A DNA stretch of 64,000 nucleotides from Roseisolibacter agri (GTDB taxonomy: Bacteria > Gemmatimonadota > Gemmatimonadetes > Gemmatimonadales > Gemmatimonadaceae). The stretch lies in NCBI RefSeq assembly GCF_030159095.1, contig NZ_BRXS01000007.1:372001-436000 (forward strand). Reading direction: 5' to 3'. Below, one piece after another: positions 34,155 to 42,800 of this stretch (positions are counted from its first letter, which is position 1; the number at the start of each line of letters is the position of its first letter). The notes under the pieces were generated by a model that ran no database searches, was not told the origin of the DNA, and worked only from the letters and a program-made list of their open reading frames with translations. The translations under genes and the position numbers were made by a program.

Positions 34155-34170
34155 GGTGATCGGAGTCACG
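34155..34170 (+). promoter_or_regulatory. CRP/FNR-like operator upstream of the OmpA-family gene
   Basis: GGTGATCGGAGTCACG, matching the site at 29050-29065 at 14 of 16 positions. Its centre is 29.5 bases before the TACGTT box at 34192-34197; a start six bases past that box would put the site at -41.5, the class II activator position. Confidence 0.45.
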
Positions 34171-34191
34171 CCGAGGGTTTTCCATGGACCG

Positions 34192-34197
34192 TACGTT
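34192..34197 (+). promoter_or_regulatory. Possible -10 box of the OmpA-family gene
   Basis: TACGTT, with no clear -35 element but a CRP-like site where an activator would replace it. The leader to the ATG at 34301 would be about 97 bases. Confidence 0.35.
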
Positions 34198-34300
34198 GCC
34201 CTTGCGTCCTGCACGGAGACGGTCGGCGGCTGCTGACCTCCCAACGCGCTGTGCCGCCCGACGCACCGCCGTCACCACCAACTTCACGGGGATTCCAACT

Positions 34301-34942
34301 ATGCGCTCCTTCCAGGTTCTGGTTCTGGGTCTCGCCGGCGCCGCCAGCCTCAGCGCGTGCGCGACCAAGGGCTACGTCAACCGCCGCGTCGACACCGTGG
34401 TCGCCACCGAGCGCGTCGCGCGTGAGAGCGCCGACAGCGCGCAGGTCCGCGACATCGCCGCCCTCCGCACGGATCTGACGGCGCTCCGCAACGACCTGCA
34501 GACGCTCCGCAACGAGTTCGGCGCGCGCATCACGGCGATGGAGGACCAGGTCAAGTTCACGATGCCGGTCCACTTCGCGTTCGACGACGCGTCGGTCCGC
34601 CAGGAGGACCAGGCGGCGCTGCAGCGCTTCGCGCAGGTCGCCAACAAGTACTACAACGGCGCCGCGATCACGGTCGAGGGCTTCGCGGATCCGGCCGGCT
34701 CGGCGCGCTACAACGCCGCGCTCTCGAAGCGCCGCGCGGACTCGGTGAAGGACTTCCTCGTCGCGCAGGGCCTGAACGACGGCCTCGTCAAGACGGTCGG
34801 CCTCGGTGAGAGCCGCCAGGTCCGTCCGGGCGCCGCGGGCAACGACGCGGGCGCGGAGCTGAACCGCCGCGTGGTGTTCGTGATCGAGTCGCCGGGCGTG
34901 GGTGCCGCGACGACCGCCGCGACGACCGCCTCGATGCAGTAA
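34301..34942 (+). CDS. OmpA-family peptidoglycan-binding lipoprotein
   Basis: Outer-membrane-anchored protein, 213 residues. Signal peptide with lipobox (ASLSACATK, Cys about residue 20), then a predicted coiled coil (about 30-80: repeated LRTDLTALRNDLQTLRNEF), then an OmpA C-like domain with VHFAFDDASVRQED, ITVEGFADPAGSARYN, SKRRADSVKDFL and LNRRVVFVI, the motif set that binds diaminopimelate in peptidoglycan. The anchor-coil-OmpA layout is like Lpp/Pal hybrids. The ATG at 34301 starts the signal peptide; the frame extends to 34184 without one. It has its own promoter region with a CRP-like site and is followed by two hairpins. Confidence 0.9.
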   Translation: MRSFQVLVLGLAGAASLSACATKGYVNRRVDTVVATERVARESADSAQVRDIAALRTDLTALRNDLQTLRNEFGARITAMEDQVKFTMPVHFAFDDASVRQEDQAALQRFAQVANKYYNGAAITVEGFADPAGSARYNAALSKRRADSVKDFLVAQGLNDGLVKTVGLGESRQVRPGAAGNDAGAELNRRVVFVIESPGVGAATTAATTASMQ

Positions 34943-34947
34943 GGCCC

Positions 34948-34989
34948 AACGGAGGGACGTCGCGCGACGCTGCGCGGCGCCCCTCCGTT
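34948..34989 (+). terminator. Hairpin terminator after the OmpA-family gene
   Basis: AACGGAGGG at 34948-34956 pairs with CCCTCCGTT at 34981-34989, six bases after the stop codon; the GC-rich interior can fold further. Confidence 0.65.
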
Positions 34990-35022
34990 CGCACGACCTC
35001 CGCACGACCTCCGCACGACCCG
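34990..35022. repeat. Three 11-base tandem units
   Basis: CGCACGACCTC occurs three times head to tail, the last with two changes at its end (CGCACGACCCG). Each unit equals one helical turn. It lies between two hairpins in the OmpA/glgE spacer. Confidence 0.7.
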
Positions 35023-35053
35023 CTGCACCGCGGCCCGTCCGCACCGCAGCGTA

Positions 35054-35093
35054 CGACGCGCCCCGCCGGGCCTGAGCCCGGCGGGGCGCGTCG
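35054..35093. terminator. Strong GC hairpin before the glgE operon
   Basis: A perfect 18-base-pair stem (35054-35071 with 35076-35093) has a four-base loop CTGA. It lies 130 bases before glgE and would insulate the operon from upstream transcription. Confidence 0.7.
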
Positions 35094-35222
35094 CGTGCGC
35101 GACGTCCGCGACGTGCGCGGATCGCACGCGTACGCGGTCTGCACTGGCGTCCGGCGTTCGCGGCGCCGCCCCGGTCGCGACGTCTTGGGGCGCCGCGAGG
35201 CGCCGCCCGGGTCCGATCCTTG

Positions 35223-37334
35223 ATGGGGCGGCCGCACATGCACGATCCCGCGCACATGACCGCACCGAAGACGCCTCCCGCCCGCCGCGCCGCCCGCGCC
35301 GCCGCCCCCGCGGCCGGCGCCACCGCGAGCCCGCCCCGCATCGTCGTCGCCGACGTCGCGCCCTCCGTGGACGACGGGCGCTTCCCGGCCAAGCGCGTCC
35401 TCGGCGAGACGTGCGTCGTCACGGCCGACGCGTTCCGCGAGGGGCACGAGCTGCTGCGTGCGCGCGTGCGCTATCGTGGCCCGGACGGCGGCGCGTGGCG
35501 CACCGCGCCGATGACGCACGATCCCGACGCCGACCGCTGGACCGGCGAGTTCCCGCTCGACGCGCTCGGCGACTGGACCTTCACCGTCGAGGCGTGGACC
35601 GACGAGTTCGGGACGTGGCTGCAGCGGCTCGGCAAGCGCGTCGCGGCGCAGCAGCCCGAGGTCGCGACCGAGCTGCTCGACGGCGGCGCGCAGCTGCAGC
35701 GGGCCGCGCGACGCGCGCCCTTCGGCGCGGCGCGCAAGCGCCTCGAGGCGGCGGCCACGCTGCTGCTCGACACCGCGCAGCCGCTGGACGCGCGCGTCGC
35801 CGCCGCGACCGATCCCGCGCTCGCGACGCTGATGGAGGCGCACGCGCCGGCGAACGACCTCACCACCTACGACCGCGAGCTGCGCGTCTCCGTGGAGCGT
35901 CCGCGCGCGGCGTTCGCGGCGTGGTACGAGTTCTTCCCGCGCTCGACCGCCACGGAGCCGGGGCGCCACGGCACCTTCGCCGACGCGGAGCGGGTGCTGC
36001 CGCGCATCGCGGAGCTCGGGTTCGACGTCGTGTACCTGCCGCCCATCCACCCGATCGGCCGCACCTTCCGGAAGGGGAGGAACAACACGCTCACCGCCGA
36101 GGCGGACGACGTCGGCAGCCCGTGGGCGATCGGCAGCGAGCACGGAGGCCACACCGCGATCGAGCCGGCGCTCGGCACGCTCGAGGACTTCGAGCGCTTC
36201 GTCGCCCGCGCGCGCGCGCTCGACCTGGACGTCGCGCTCGACTTCGCGCTGCAGGTGTCGCCCGACCATCCCTGGGTGCAGGAGCACCCCGAGTGGTTCG
36301 TGAAGCGGGCCGACGGCACGATCGCGTACGCCGAGAACCCGCCCAAGAAGTACCAGGACATCTACCCGCTCGACTTCTGGTCGTCCGACCGCGAGGGGCT
36401 CTGGACGGCGGCGCGCGACGCGCTGCTGTTCTGGATCGCGCGCGGCGTGAACACCTTCCGCGTCGACAACCCGCACACCAAGCCGTTCGCCTTCTGGCAG
36501 TGGGTGATCGCCGAGGTGCGCCGCGCGCACCCGGAGGTCGTCTTCCTGAGCGAGGCGTTCACGCGCCCCAAGAAGCTGCTGCACCTGGCGAAGCTCGGCT
36601 TCTCGCAGTCGTACGGCTACTTCACGTGGAAGAACGAGGCGTGGGAGATCACGCAGTGGCTCGAGGAGTTCCTCGCGCCCGACGTGGTGGAGTACCACCG
36701 CGGCAACTTCTTCGTGAACACGCCGGACATCCTGCACGAGTTCCTGCAGACGGGCGGGCGCGGTGCGTTCCGCCTGCGGCTCCTGCTGGCCGGCACGCTG
36801 AGCCCCCTCTACGGCGTCTACAGCGGCTTCGAGCTGCTGGAGCACGAGCCGGTGCGCGCGGGCAGCGAGGAGTACCTCAACAGCGAGAAGTACGAGCTGC
36901 GGCAGCGCGACTTCACCGCGCCCGGCAACCTCGACGAGGACATCCGGCGGCTGAACCGCATCCGGCGCGCGGAGCCCGCGTTGCAGCGGCAGGACAACCT
37001 GACCTTCCACCGCTCGGAGAACGAGCAGGTGCTCTTCTATCGTCGCGCCGGCAGCAAGGGCGCGGCCGACCTGCTGGTGGCCGTGAACCTGGATCCCCGC
37101 CAGGCGCACGCGTCCATCGTGCACGTGCCCATCGCGGACATGAACATCGCGGACGACGAGCCGTACGAGGTGGAGGACCTGCTGACGGGCGCGCGCTACA
37201 CGTGGCGCGGCGTGCGCAACTACGTGCGGCTGGATCCCGCGCACGAGCCCGCGCACGTGCTGCGCGTGGAGGCGCGGCCGCCGCGTCCGAAGGCCGCGAA
37301 GGCGACCACCGCGGGCGCCGGAGGCCACGCGTGA
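35223..37334 (+). CDS. glgE: Alpha-1,4-glucan:maltose-1-phosphate maltosyltransferase GlgE
   Basis: Extends alpha-1,4-glucan chains with maltosyl units from maltose-1-phosphate, releasing phosphate. 703 residues (GH13_3 family). N-terminal beta domain (about 40-130), catalytic barrel with [20 protein letters not shown], nucleophile about Asp415 in [10 protein letters not shown] and acid/base about Glu444 in FLSEAFTRP, and C-terminal beta domain. The RVDNPHTKP motif separates GlgE from other GH13 enzymes. It opens a seven-gene operon and is followed by treS with a GTGA overlap. The start is uncertain: TTG 35220, ATG 35223, ATG 35238 and ATG 35256 are in frame with no clear ribosome site; the first 35 residues are Ala/Pro-rich. 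Confidence 0.94.
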   Translation: MGRPHMHDPAHMTAPKTPPARRAARAAAPAAGATASPPRIVVADVAPSVDDGRFPAKRVLGETCVVTADAFREGHELLRARVRYRGPDGGAWRTAPMTHDPDADRWTGEFPLDALGDWTFTVEAWTDEFGTWLQRLGKRVAAQQPEVATELLDGGAQLQRAARRAPFGAARKRLEAAATLLLDTAQPLDARVAAATDPALATLMEAHAPANDLTTYDRELRVSVERPRAAFAAWYEFFPRSTATEPGRHGTFADAERVLPRIAELGFDVVYLPPIHPIGRTFRKGRNNTLTAEADDVGSPWAIGSEHGGHTAIEPALGTLEDFERFVARARALDLDVALDFALQVSPDHPWVQEHPEWFVKRADGTIAYAENPPKKYQDIYPLDFWSSDREGLWTAARDALLFWIARGVNTFRVDNPHTKPFAFWQWVIAEVRRAHPEVVFLSEAFTRPKKLLHLAKLGFSQSYGYFTWKNEAWEITQWLEEFLAPDVVEYHRGNFFVNTPDILHEFLQTGGRGAFRLRLLLAGTLSPLYGVYSGFELLEHEPVRAGSEEYLNSEKYELRQRDFTAPGNLDEDIRRLNRIRRAEPALQRQDNLTFHRSENEQVLFYRRAGSKGAADLLVAVNLDPRQAHASIVHVPIADMNIADDEPYEVEDLLTGARYTWRGVRNYVRLDPAHEPAHVLRVEARPPRPKAAKATTAGAGGHA

Positions 37335-39046
37335 CGGCGCCGACCGACCAGCGCGCCGCCGAGGAGCGCGCGGCGCACGAGTTCCGCGGCGACGACAACC
37401 CGCTCTGGTACAAGGACGCGATCATCTACCAGCTGCACGTCAAGGCGTACCGCGACCACAACGGCGACGGCTACGGCGACTTCCGCGGGCTGCTGGACAA
37501 GCTGGACTACATCCAGTCGCTCGGCGTCGACTGCATCTGGCTGCTGCCGTTCTACCCGTCGCCGCTGCGCGACGACGGGTACGACATCTCGGACTACAAG
37601 GCGATCAACCCGACGTACGGCACGCTGGAGGACTTCCAGCGCTTCCTCGACGCGGCGCACGCGCGCGGCATCCGCGTCATCACGGAGCTCGTCATCAACC
37701 ACACGAGCGACCAGCACCCGTGGTTCCAGCGCGCGCGCCTGGCGCCCAAGGGGAGCCCGGAGCGCGACTGGTACGTCTGGAGCGACGATCCCAATCGCTA
37801 CGCCGGCACGCGCATCATCTTCACCGACACCGAGACGTCCAACTGGACGTGGGACCCGGTGGCGCAGCAGTTCTACTGGCACCGCTTCTTCAGCCACCAG
37901 CCGGATCTCAACTTCGACAACCCGGAGGTGCTGGAGGCGGTGAAGGACGCCATGCGCTTCTGGCTCGACATGGGCGTCGACGGATTGCGGCTGGACGCGA
38001 TCCCGTACCTGGTGGAGCGCGACGGCACGAACTGCGAGAACCTGCCCGAGACGCACACGGTCCTGAAGCAGCTGCGCGCCGCGCTGGACGCCGAGTACCA
38101 CGGGCGGATCTTCCTCGCGGAGGCGAACCAGTGGCCGCCCGACGTGCGCCCGTACTTCGGCGACTCGGACGAGTGCCACATGGCGTTCCACTTCCCGGTG
38201 ATGCCGCGCATGTACATGGCCGTCGCGCGCGCCGACCGGACGCCGATCGTCGAGATCATGGCGCGCACGCCGGACATCCCGGCCGACTGCCAGTGGGCGA
38301 TCTTCCTCCGCAACCACGACGAGCTGACGCTCGAGATGGTGACGGACGAGGAGCGCGACTACATGTACCGCGAGTACGCCAAGGATCCCCGCATGCGCAT
38401 CAACGTGGGGATCCGGCGCCGGCTCGCGCCGCTGATGGACAACGCGCGGCGGCGCATCGAGCTGATGAACACGCTCCTGATGTCGATGCCCGGCACGCCC
38501 ATCATGTACTACGGCGACGAGATCGGAATGGGCGACAACGTGTTCCTGGGCGACCGCAACGGCGTGCGCACGCCGATGCAGTGGAACGGCTCGTGGAACT
38601 CGGGCTTCTCGGAAGCCGACAGCGCCGCGCTCTACAGCCCGCTCATCGTCGACCCGCCCTACGGCTACCAGGGCGTGAACGTCATGGCGTCGGAGCGCAC
38701 GGACTCGTCGCTCCTGCGCTGGATGCGGCGGCTGATCGCGGTCCGCAAGACGTCGCGGGCGTTCGGGCGCGGGCGCATCGAGTTCCTGCACCCGGCGAAC
38801 CGGAAGATCCTCGTCTTCCTGCGCGAGTACGAGGACGACATCGTGCTGGTGGCGTGCAACCTCTCCGGCAGCGCCGAGCCGGTGGAGCTGGACCTGCGCC
38901 GCTTCGCGGGCTACGTGCCGATCGAGATGTGGAGCGACCGGCCGTTCCCGACGATCGGCGAGCTGCCCTACTTCCTGACGTTCGGCCCGCACGGCTACTA
39001 CTGGTTCCGGCTCTCGCGTCCCGACGGCGCAGGGCCGGGCGCGTGA
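37331..39046 (+). CDS. treS: Trehalose synthase (maltose alpha-D-glucosyltransferase)
   Basis: Interconverts trehalose and maltose. 571 residues (GH13_16). [25 protein letters not shown] near the start, [11 protein letters not shown], nucleophile Asp in [10 protein letters not shown], acid/base Glu in FLAEANQWP, and [10 protein letters not shown] are diagnostic. It is not fused to maltokinase, which follows as a separate gene (GTGA overlap). GTG at 37331 overlaps the glgE stop. In the GlgE pathway it supplies maltose. Confidence 0.95.
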   Translation: MTAPTDQRAAEERAAHEFRGDDNPLWYKDAIIYQLHVKAYRDHNGDGYGDFRGLLDKLDYIQSLGVDCIWLLPFYPSPLRDDGYDISDYKAINPTYGTLEDFQRFLDAAHARGIRVITELVINHTSDQHPWFQRARLAPKGSPERDWYVWSDDPNRYAGTRIIFTDTETSNWTWDPVAQQFYWHRFFSHQPDLNFDNPEVLEAVKDAMRFWLDMGVDGLRLDAIPYLVERDGTNCENLPETHTVLKQLRAALDAEYHGRIFLAEANQWPPDVRPYFGDSDECHMAFHFPVMPRMYMAVARADRTPIVEIMARTPDIPADCQWAIFLRNHDELTLEMVTDEERDYMYREYAKDPRMRINVGIRRRLAPLMDNARRRIELMNTLLMSMPGTPIMYYGDEIGMGDNVFLGDRNGVRTPMQWNGSWNSGFSEADSAALYSPLIVDPPYGYQGVNVMASERTDSSLLRWMRRLIAVRKTSRAFGRGRIEFLHPANRKILVFLREYEDDIVLVACNLSGSAEPVELDLRRFAGYVPIEMWSDRPFPTIGELPYFLTFGPHGYYWFRLSRPDGAGPGA

Positions 39047-40557
39047 GCCCGGCCCACGCCGGCGCCCCTGACGCCGGCGTTCCGCCGTTCGACTGGGGGG
39101 CGCTGCCGCCGGCCGCGCTGGCCGACCACCTCGCGCGCCAGCGCTGGAGCGGGGCGCGGGGCGCCACGATCACCGACGTCCGCGTCGCCGGCTGGATCCC
39201 GTTCCCGCTCGACGCGGCGGACGCGTGCGCGATCGTGCTCGTCGAGGGGCGCGTGAACGGCGCGCCCGTGCGCTGGCAGCTGCCGCTGCTCGCGCCGTCC
39301 GACGCCGCGGTCGACCTCGCGTCCGCCGACGCGACGGCGCACGCCCCCTTCCGCGACGCGCTGCGCGCGGCCCTGGCCGCGGAGCGCGAGCTGCCGGGAC
39401 GGACGACCGACGGCCGGCCGCTGCGCTGGCGCGCGCGCGCGGTCGCGCGCGATGGCGCGCTCGCGGCGTCGCTCCCGTCGCGCGTCGGCGGCGCGGAGCA
39501 GAGCAACACCTCGCTCCTCTACGGCGAGGCGGCGATCGTGAAGCTGTTCCGGCGGCTGGAGCGCGGTCCGCAGCCCGACGTCGAGATCGGGCGCGCGCTC
39601 GCGACCACGCGCTTCGCGCACGTGCCCGCGCTGCTCGCCGTCGTCGAGCTGGACGAGGACGGCGACGTCACCGTGCTGGCGATGGCGCAGGCGCTGGTGC
39701 CGCGCGCCCGTGACGCCTGGGAGGTGGTGGTCGCGCGCGCCCGCGCCGCGCTCGCCGGCGACGCGTCCACCGAATCAGACGCCGGCGTCGCGGAGGCGCG
39801 CCGGCTGGGCGAGGCCACGCGCCGCCTGCACGATGCGCTCGCGGCCGTCGGGGAGGAGGCCTTCGCGCCCGAGCCGGCCACGCCGGCCGACGTGCGCGGC
39901 TGGGCCGGCGATGCGGCGCGCGCGTTCGACCTCGCGCTCGACGCCGTCGCGCCGCCGCCGGGCGAGGACGCCTCGACCGACACCGCGCGGGCGTTCGCGG
40001 AGGCGCGCGCCGCGCTCGGCGCCCTCGCGGCGCGTCGCGAGGAGCTGCGTGCGCGGCTGGACGCGCTGGTCGCGCGCGTCGACGACGACGCGGGCCTGCG
40101 CATCCGCCACCACGGCGACTACCATCTGGGCCAGGTGCTGCGCGGCGAGGACGGCACGCTGGCCGTCATCGACTTCGAGGGCGAGCCGGCGCGTCCGCTG
40201 GCCGAGCGGCGCGCGCGACATTCGCCGCTGCGCGACGTCGCGGGCATGCTCCGTTCGTTCGGCTACGCGGCGGCGGCCGCGCTGCGCGAGGTGTCCGCCG
40301 AGGACGACGTCGCGCCGCGCGCCGACGCCTGGGAAGCGGCCGCGCGTGCCGCGTACCTGGACGGCTACTTCCACGCGGCGGCCGAGGGACGGCCGTCGTA
40401 TCTTCCCCGCAGCCGCGTCTCGGCCGACGCGCTCGTGCGGGTGTTCGAGCTCGAGAAGCTCTTCTACGAACTACGCTACGAAGTGCGGAACCGACCCGAC
40501 TGGCTCGCCATCCCGCTGCGCGGGCTGCAGGCCCTCCTGGCCGCCGAGGTGCGCTGA
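39043..40557 (+). CDS. mak: Maltokinase
   Basis: Phosphorylates maltose with ATP to alpha-maltose-1-phosphate, the GlgE substrate. 504 residues, kinase-like fold related to aminoglycoside phosphotransferases. An N-terminal cap region carries [11 protein letters not shown], a lysine-containing strand [11 protein letters not shown] follows [10 protein letters not shown], the catalytic loop is [11 protein letters not shown], and the metal motif is [12 protein letters not shown]. The C-terminal part ends with [20 protein letters not shown] as in Pep2/Mak. GTG at 39043 overlaps treS; the stop overlaps the glgX ATG (TGATG). Long Ala/Arg-rich helices in the middle are typical of this GC-rich lineage. 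Confidence 0.92.
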   Translation: MSPAHAGAPDAGVPPFDWGALPPAALADHLARQRWSGARGATITDVRVAGWIPFPLDAADACAIVLVEGRVNGAPVRWQLPLLAPSDAAVDLASADATAHAPFRDALRAALAAERELPGRTTDGRPLRWRARAVARDGALAASLPSRVGGAEQSNTSLLYGEAAIVKLFRRLERGPQPDVEIGRALATTRFAHVPALLAVVELDEDGDVTVLAMAQALVPRARDAWEVVVARARAALAGDASTESDAGVAEARRLGEATRRLHDALAAVGEEAFAPEPATPADVRGWAGDAARAFDLALDAVAPPPGEDASTDTARAFAEARAALGALAARREELRARLDALVARVDDDAGLRIRHHGDYHLGQVLRGEDGTLAVIDFEGEPARPLAERRARHSPLRDVAGMLRSFGYAAAAALREVSAEDDVAPRADAWEAAARAAYLDGYFHAAAEGRPSYLPRSRVSADALVRVFELEKLFYELRYEVRNRPDWLAIPLRGLQALLAAEVR

Positions 40558-42800
40558 TGCGCGCCTGGCCCGGCCAACCCTTTCCCCTCGGCGCCACCTG
40601 GGACGGCGCGGGGGTGAACTTCGCCCTCTTCTCCGAGAACGCGACCGGCGTCGATCTCTGCCTGTTCGACGCGCCCGACGACCCGCGCGAGCGCGTCCGC
40701 ATCCCGATGCGCGAGCGCAGCGACCAGGTGTGGCACTGCTACCTGCCCGACGTGCGCCCCGGGCAGCTCTACGGCTACCGCGTGCACGGCCCCTACGCGC
40801 CCGAGCAGGGCCACCGCTTCAACGCGGCCAAGCTGCTCATCGATCCGTACGCGAAGGCGGTCAGCAACTCCATCGCCTGGAGCGATGCGCTGTTCGCCTA
40901 CAAGGTGGGCGGTCCGCGCGAGGACCTGGAGCCCGACCCGAGCGACGAGACGTCGGGCGTGCCGAAGTCCGTCGTCGTCGACAACGCCTTCACGTGGGAG
41001 GACGACCGGCCGCCGCGGACGCCGTGGAACCGCACGGTGATCTACGAGTGCCACGTGAAGGGGATGACGATCCAGCATCCGGACGTCGACCCGTCGCTGC
41101 GCGGCACGTACCTGGGCCTCGCGTCCGATCCGATCGTCGAGCACCTGCTCTCACTCGGCGTCACCGCGGTCGAGCTGCTGCCCGTGCACCACTACGTCGT
41201 CGACCGGCACCTGGCCGAGCGGGGGCTGACGAACTACTGGGGCTACAACTCGATCGCGTTCTTCGCGCCCGACATCCGCTACGCCACGCCGGAGGCGCGG
41301 TACGGCCAGCAGGTGTACGAGTTCAAGACGATGGTGAAGAAGCTCCACGCCGCGGGGATCGAGGTGATCCTCGACGTGGTCTACAACCACACCGGCGAGG
41401 GGAATCACCTGGGGCCGACGCTGTCGCTGCGCGGCGTGGACAACCGGGCGTATTACCGCCTGATGCCCGACAATCCCCGGTTCTACATGGACTTCACGGG
41501 GACGGGCAACTCGCTGAACATGATGCACCCGCGGACGATCCAGCTCATCATGGACTCGCTCCGCTACTGGGTGACCGAGATGCACGTCGACGGCTTCCGC
41601 TTCGACCTCGCGCCGGTGCTGGCCCGCGAGCTGTTCGACGTGAACCGCCTGTCGGCGTTCTTCGACATCATCCACCAGGATCCGGTCCTCAGCCGCGTGA
41701 AGCTGATCGCGGAGCCATGGGACATCGGGCCCGGCGGCTACCAGGTCGGCAACTTCCCGGTCGGCTGGGCCGAGTGGAACGGCAAGTACCGCGACTGCAT
41801 GCGCCGCCTCTGGCGGGGCGACCCGAACGTCGTCGGCGAGGTGGCGTCGCGCCTCTCGGGCTCCAGCGACATCTACGCCTGGAGCGACCGCGCGGCGTAC
41901 GCGAGCGTGAACTTCGTGACGGCGCACGACGGCTACACGCTGCGCGACCTCGTGAGCTACGAGCGGAAGCACAACGACGCCAACGGGGAAGGGAACCGCG
42001 ACGGCCACGACGACAACCTCAGTCGCAACTGGGGCGCGGAGGGCGAGACGGACGACGCGCGCGTGATCGCGCGCCGCCGCCGCGCGATGCGCAATCTCAT
42101 CGCCACGCTCGGCTTCTCGCAGGGCGTGCCCATGCTCTCGCACGGCGACGAGATCGGCCGCACGCAGCGCGGGAACAACAACGCGTACGCGCAGGACAAC
42201 GAGCTGTCGTGGGTCGACTGGAAGCTGGAGCCCTGGCAGCGCGAGCTGCTCGACTTCACGCGCCGCGTCATCGCCATCCGCCACGTGCACCCGGTGCTGC
42301 GCCGCCGCAGCTTCTTCCGCGGCCGGCCCGTGGGCGCCGCCGGGGTGAAGGACCTCACCTGGCTGCGCCAGGACGGCCACGAGATGACGGACGCCCAGTG
42401 GCACGACCCCAACCGTCGGGTGCTCGGCATGCTGATCCACGGCGAGGCCGCGGACGAGACCGACGACCGCGGGCGCCCGGTGCGCGGGGACACCATGTTG
42501 CTGGTGATCAACGCGGGCTTCGACCCGGTGGACTTCACGCTGCCGGCGGTCGCGGGCGCGGGCGCGTGGACGAAGCTGATCGACACGGTGGAGGGGCACG
42601 TGGAGCCGGCGACGGGTCCGACGCTCGCGCTGGAGGGCTTCTCGCTGGCGCTGCTGCGCCACGGCGTCGAGCGGCGCATCGGCTGGACGGGCGCGACGGC
42701 GGAGAGCGCGGCGCTGGTCAACGCGGCGACGGTCGGCGGCGCGAGCGGGCTCGCGGCGGCCGAGCTGTCGCTGCTGGGCATCGGAGGGGTGACGCCATGA
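40557..42800 (+). CDS. glgX: Glycogen debranching enzyme GlgX (isoamylase type)
   Basis: Hydrolyses alpha-1,6 branches, favouring short stubs left by phosphorylase. 747 residues (GH13_11 with N-terminal CBM48). N-terminal WPGQPFPLGATWDGAGVNFAL, region YNHTGEGN, nucleophile in MHVDGFRFDLAPVL, acid/base Glu in LIAEPWDIGPGGYQVGNFP, and FVTAHDGYTLRDLVSY. It lies inside the operon between maltokinase and glgB; overlaps with both neighbours (TGATG and ATGA). Confidence 0.95.
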   Translation: MRAWPGQPFPLGATWDGAGVNFALFSENATGVDLCLFDAPDDPRERVRIPMRERSDQVWHCYLPDVRPGQLYGYRVHGPYAPEQGHRFNAAKLLIDPYAKAVSNSIAWSDALFAYKVGGPREDLEPDPSDETSGVPKSVVVDNAFTWEDDRPPRTPWNRTVIYECHVKGMTIQHPDVDPSLRGTYLGLASDPIVEHLLSLGVTAVELLPVHHYVVDRHLAERGLTNYWGYNSIAFFAPDIRYATPEARYGQQVYEFKTMVKKLHAAGIEVILDVVYNHTGEGNHLGPTLSLRGVDNRAYYRLMPDNPRFYMDFTGTGNSLNMMHPRTIQLIMDSLRYWVTEMHVDGFRFDLAPVLARELFDVNRLSAFFDIIHQDPVLSRVKLIAEPWDIGPGGYQVGNFPVGWAEWNGKYRDCMRRLWRGDPNVVGEVASRLSGSSDIYAWSDRAAYASVNFVTAHDGYTLRDLVSYERKHNDANGEGNRDGHDDNLSRNWGAEGETDDARVIARRRRAMRNLIATLGFSQGVPMLSHGDEIGRTQRGNNNAYAQDNELSWVDWKLEPWQRELLDFTRRVIAIRHVHPVLRRRSFFRGRPVGAAGVKDLTWLRQDGHEMTDAQWHDPNRRVLGMLIHGEAADETDDRGRPVRGDTMLLVINAGFDPVDFTLPAVAGAGAWTKLIDTVEGHVEPATGPTLALEGFSLALLRHGVERRIGWTGATAESAALVNAATVGGASGLAAAELSLLGIGGVTP

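Noticed and set aside
34990-35022. CRISPR array
   Set aside because: Units of 11 bases without spacers; no cas genes in the window.
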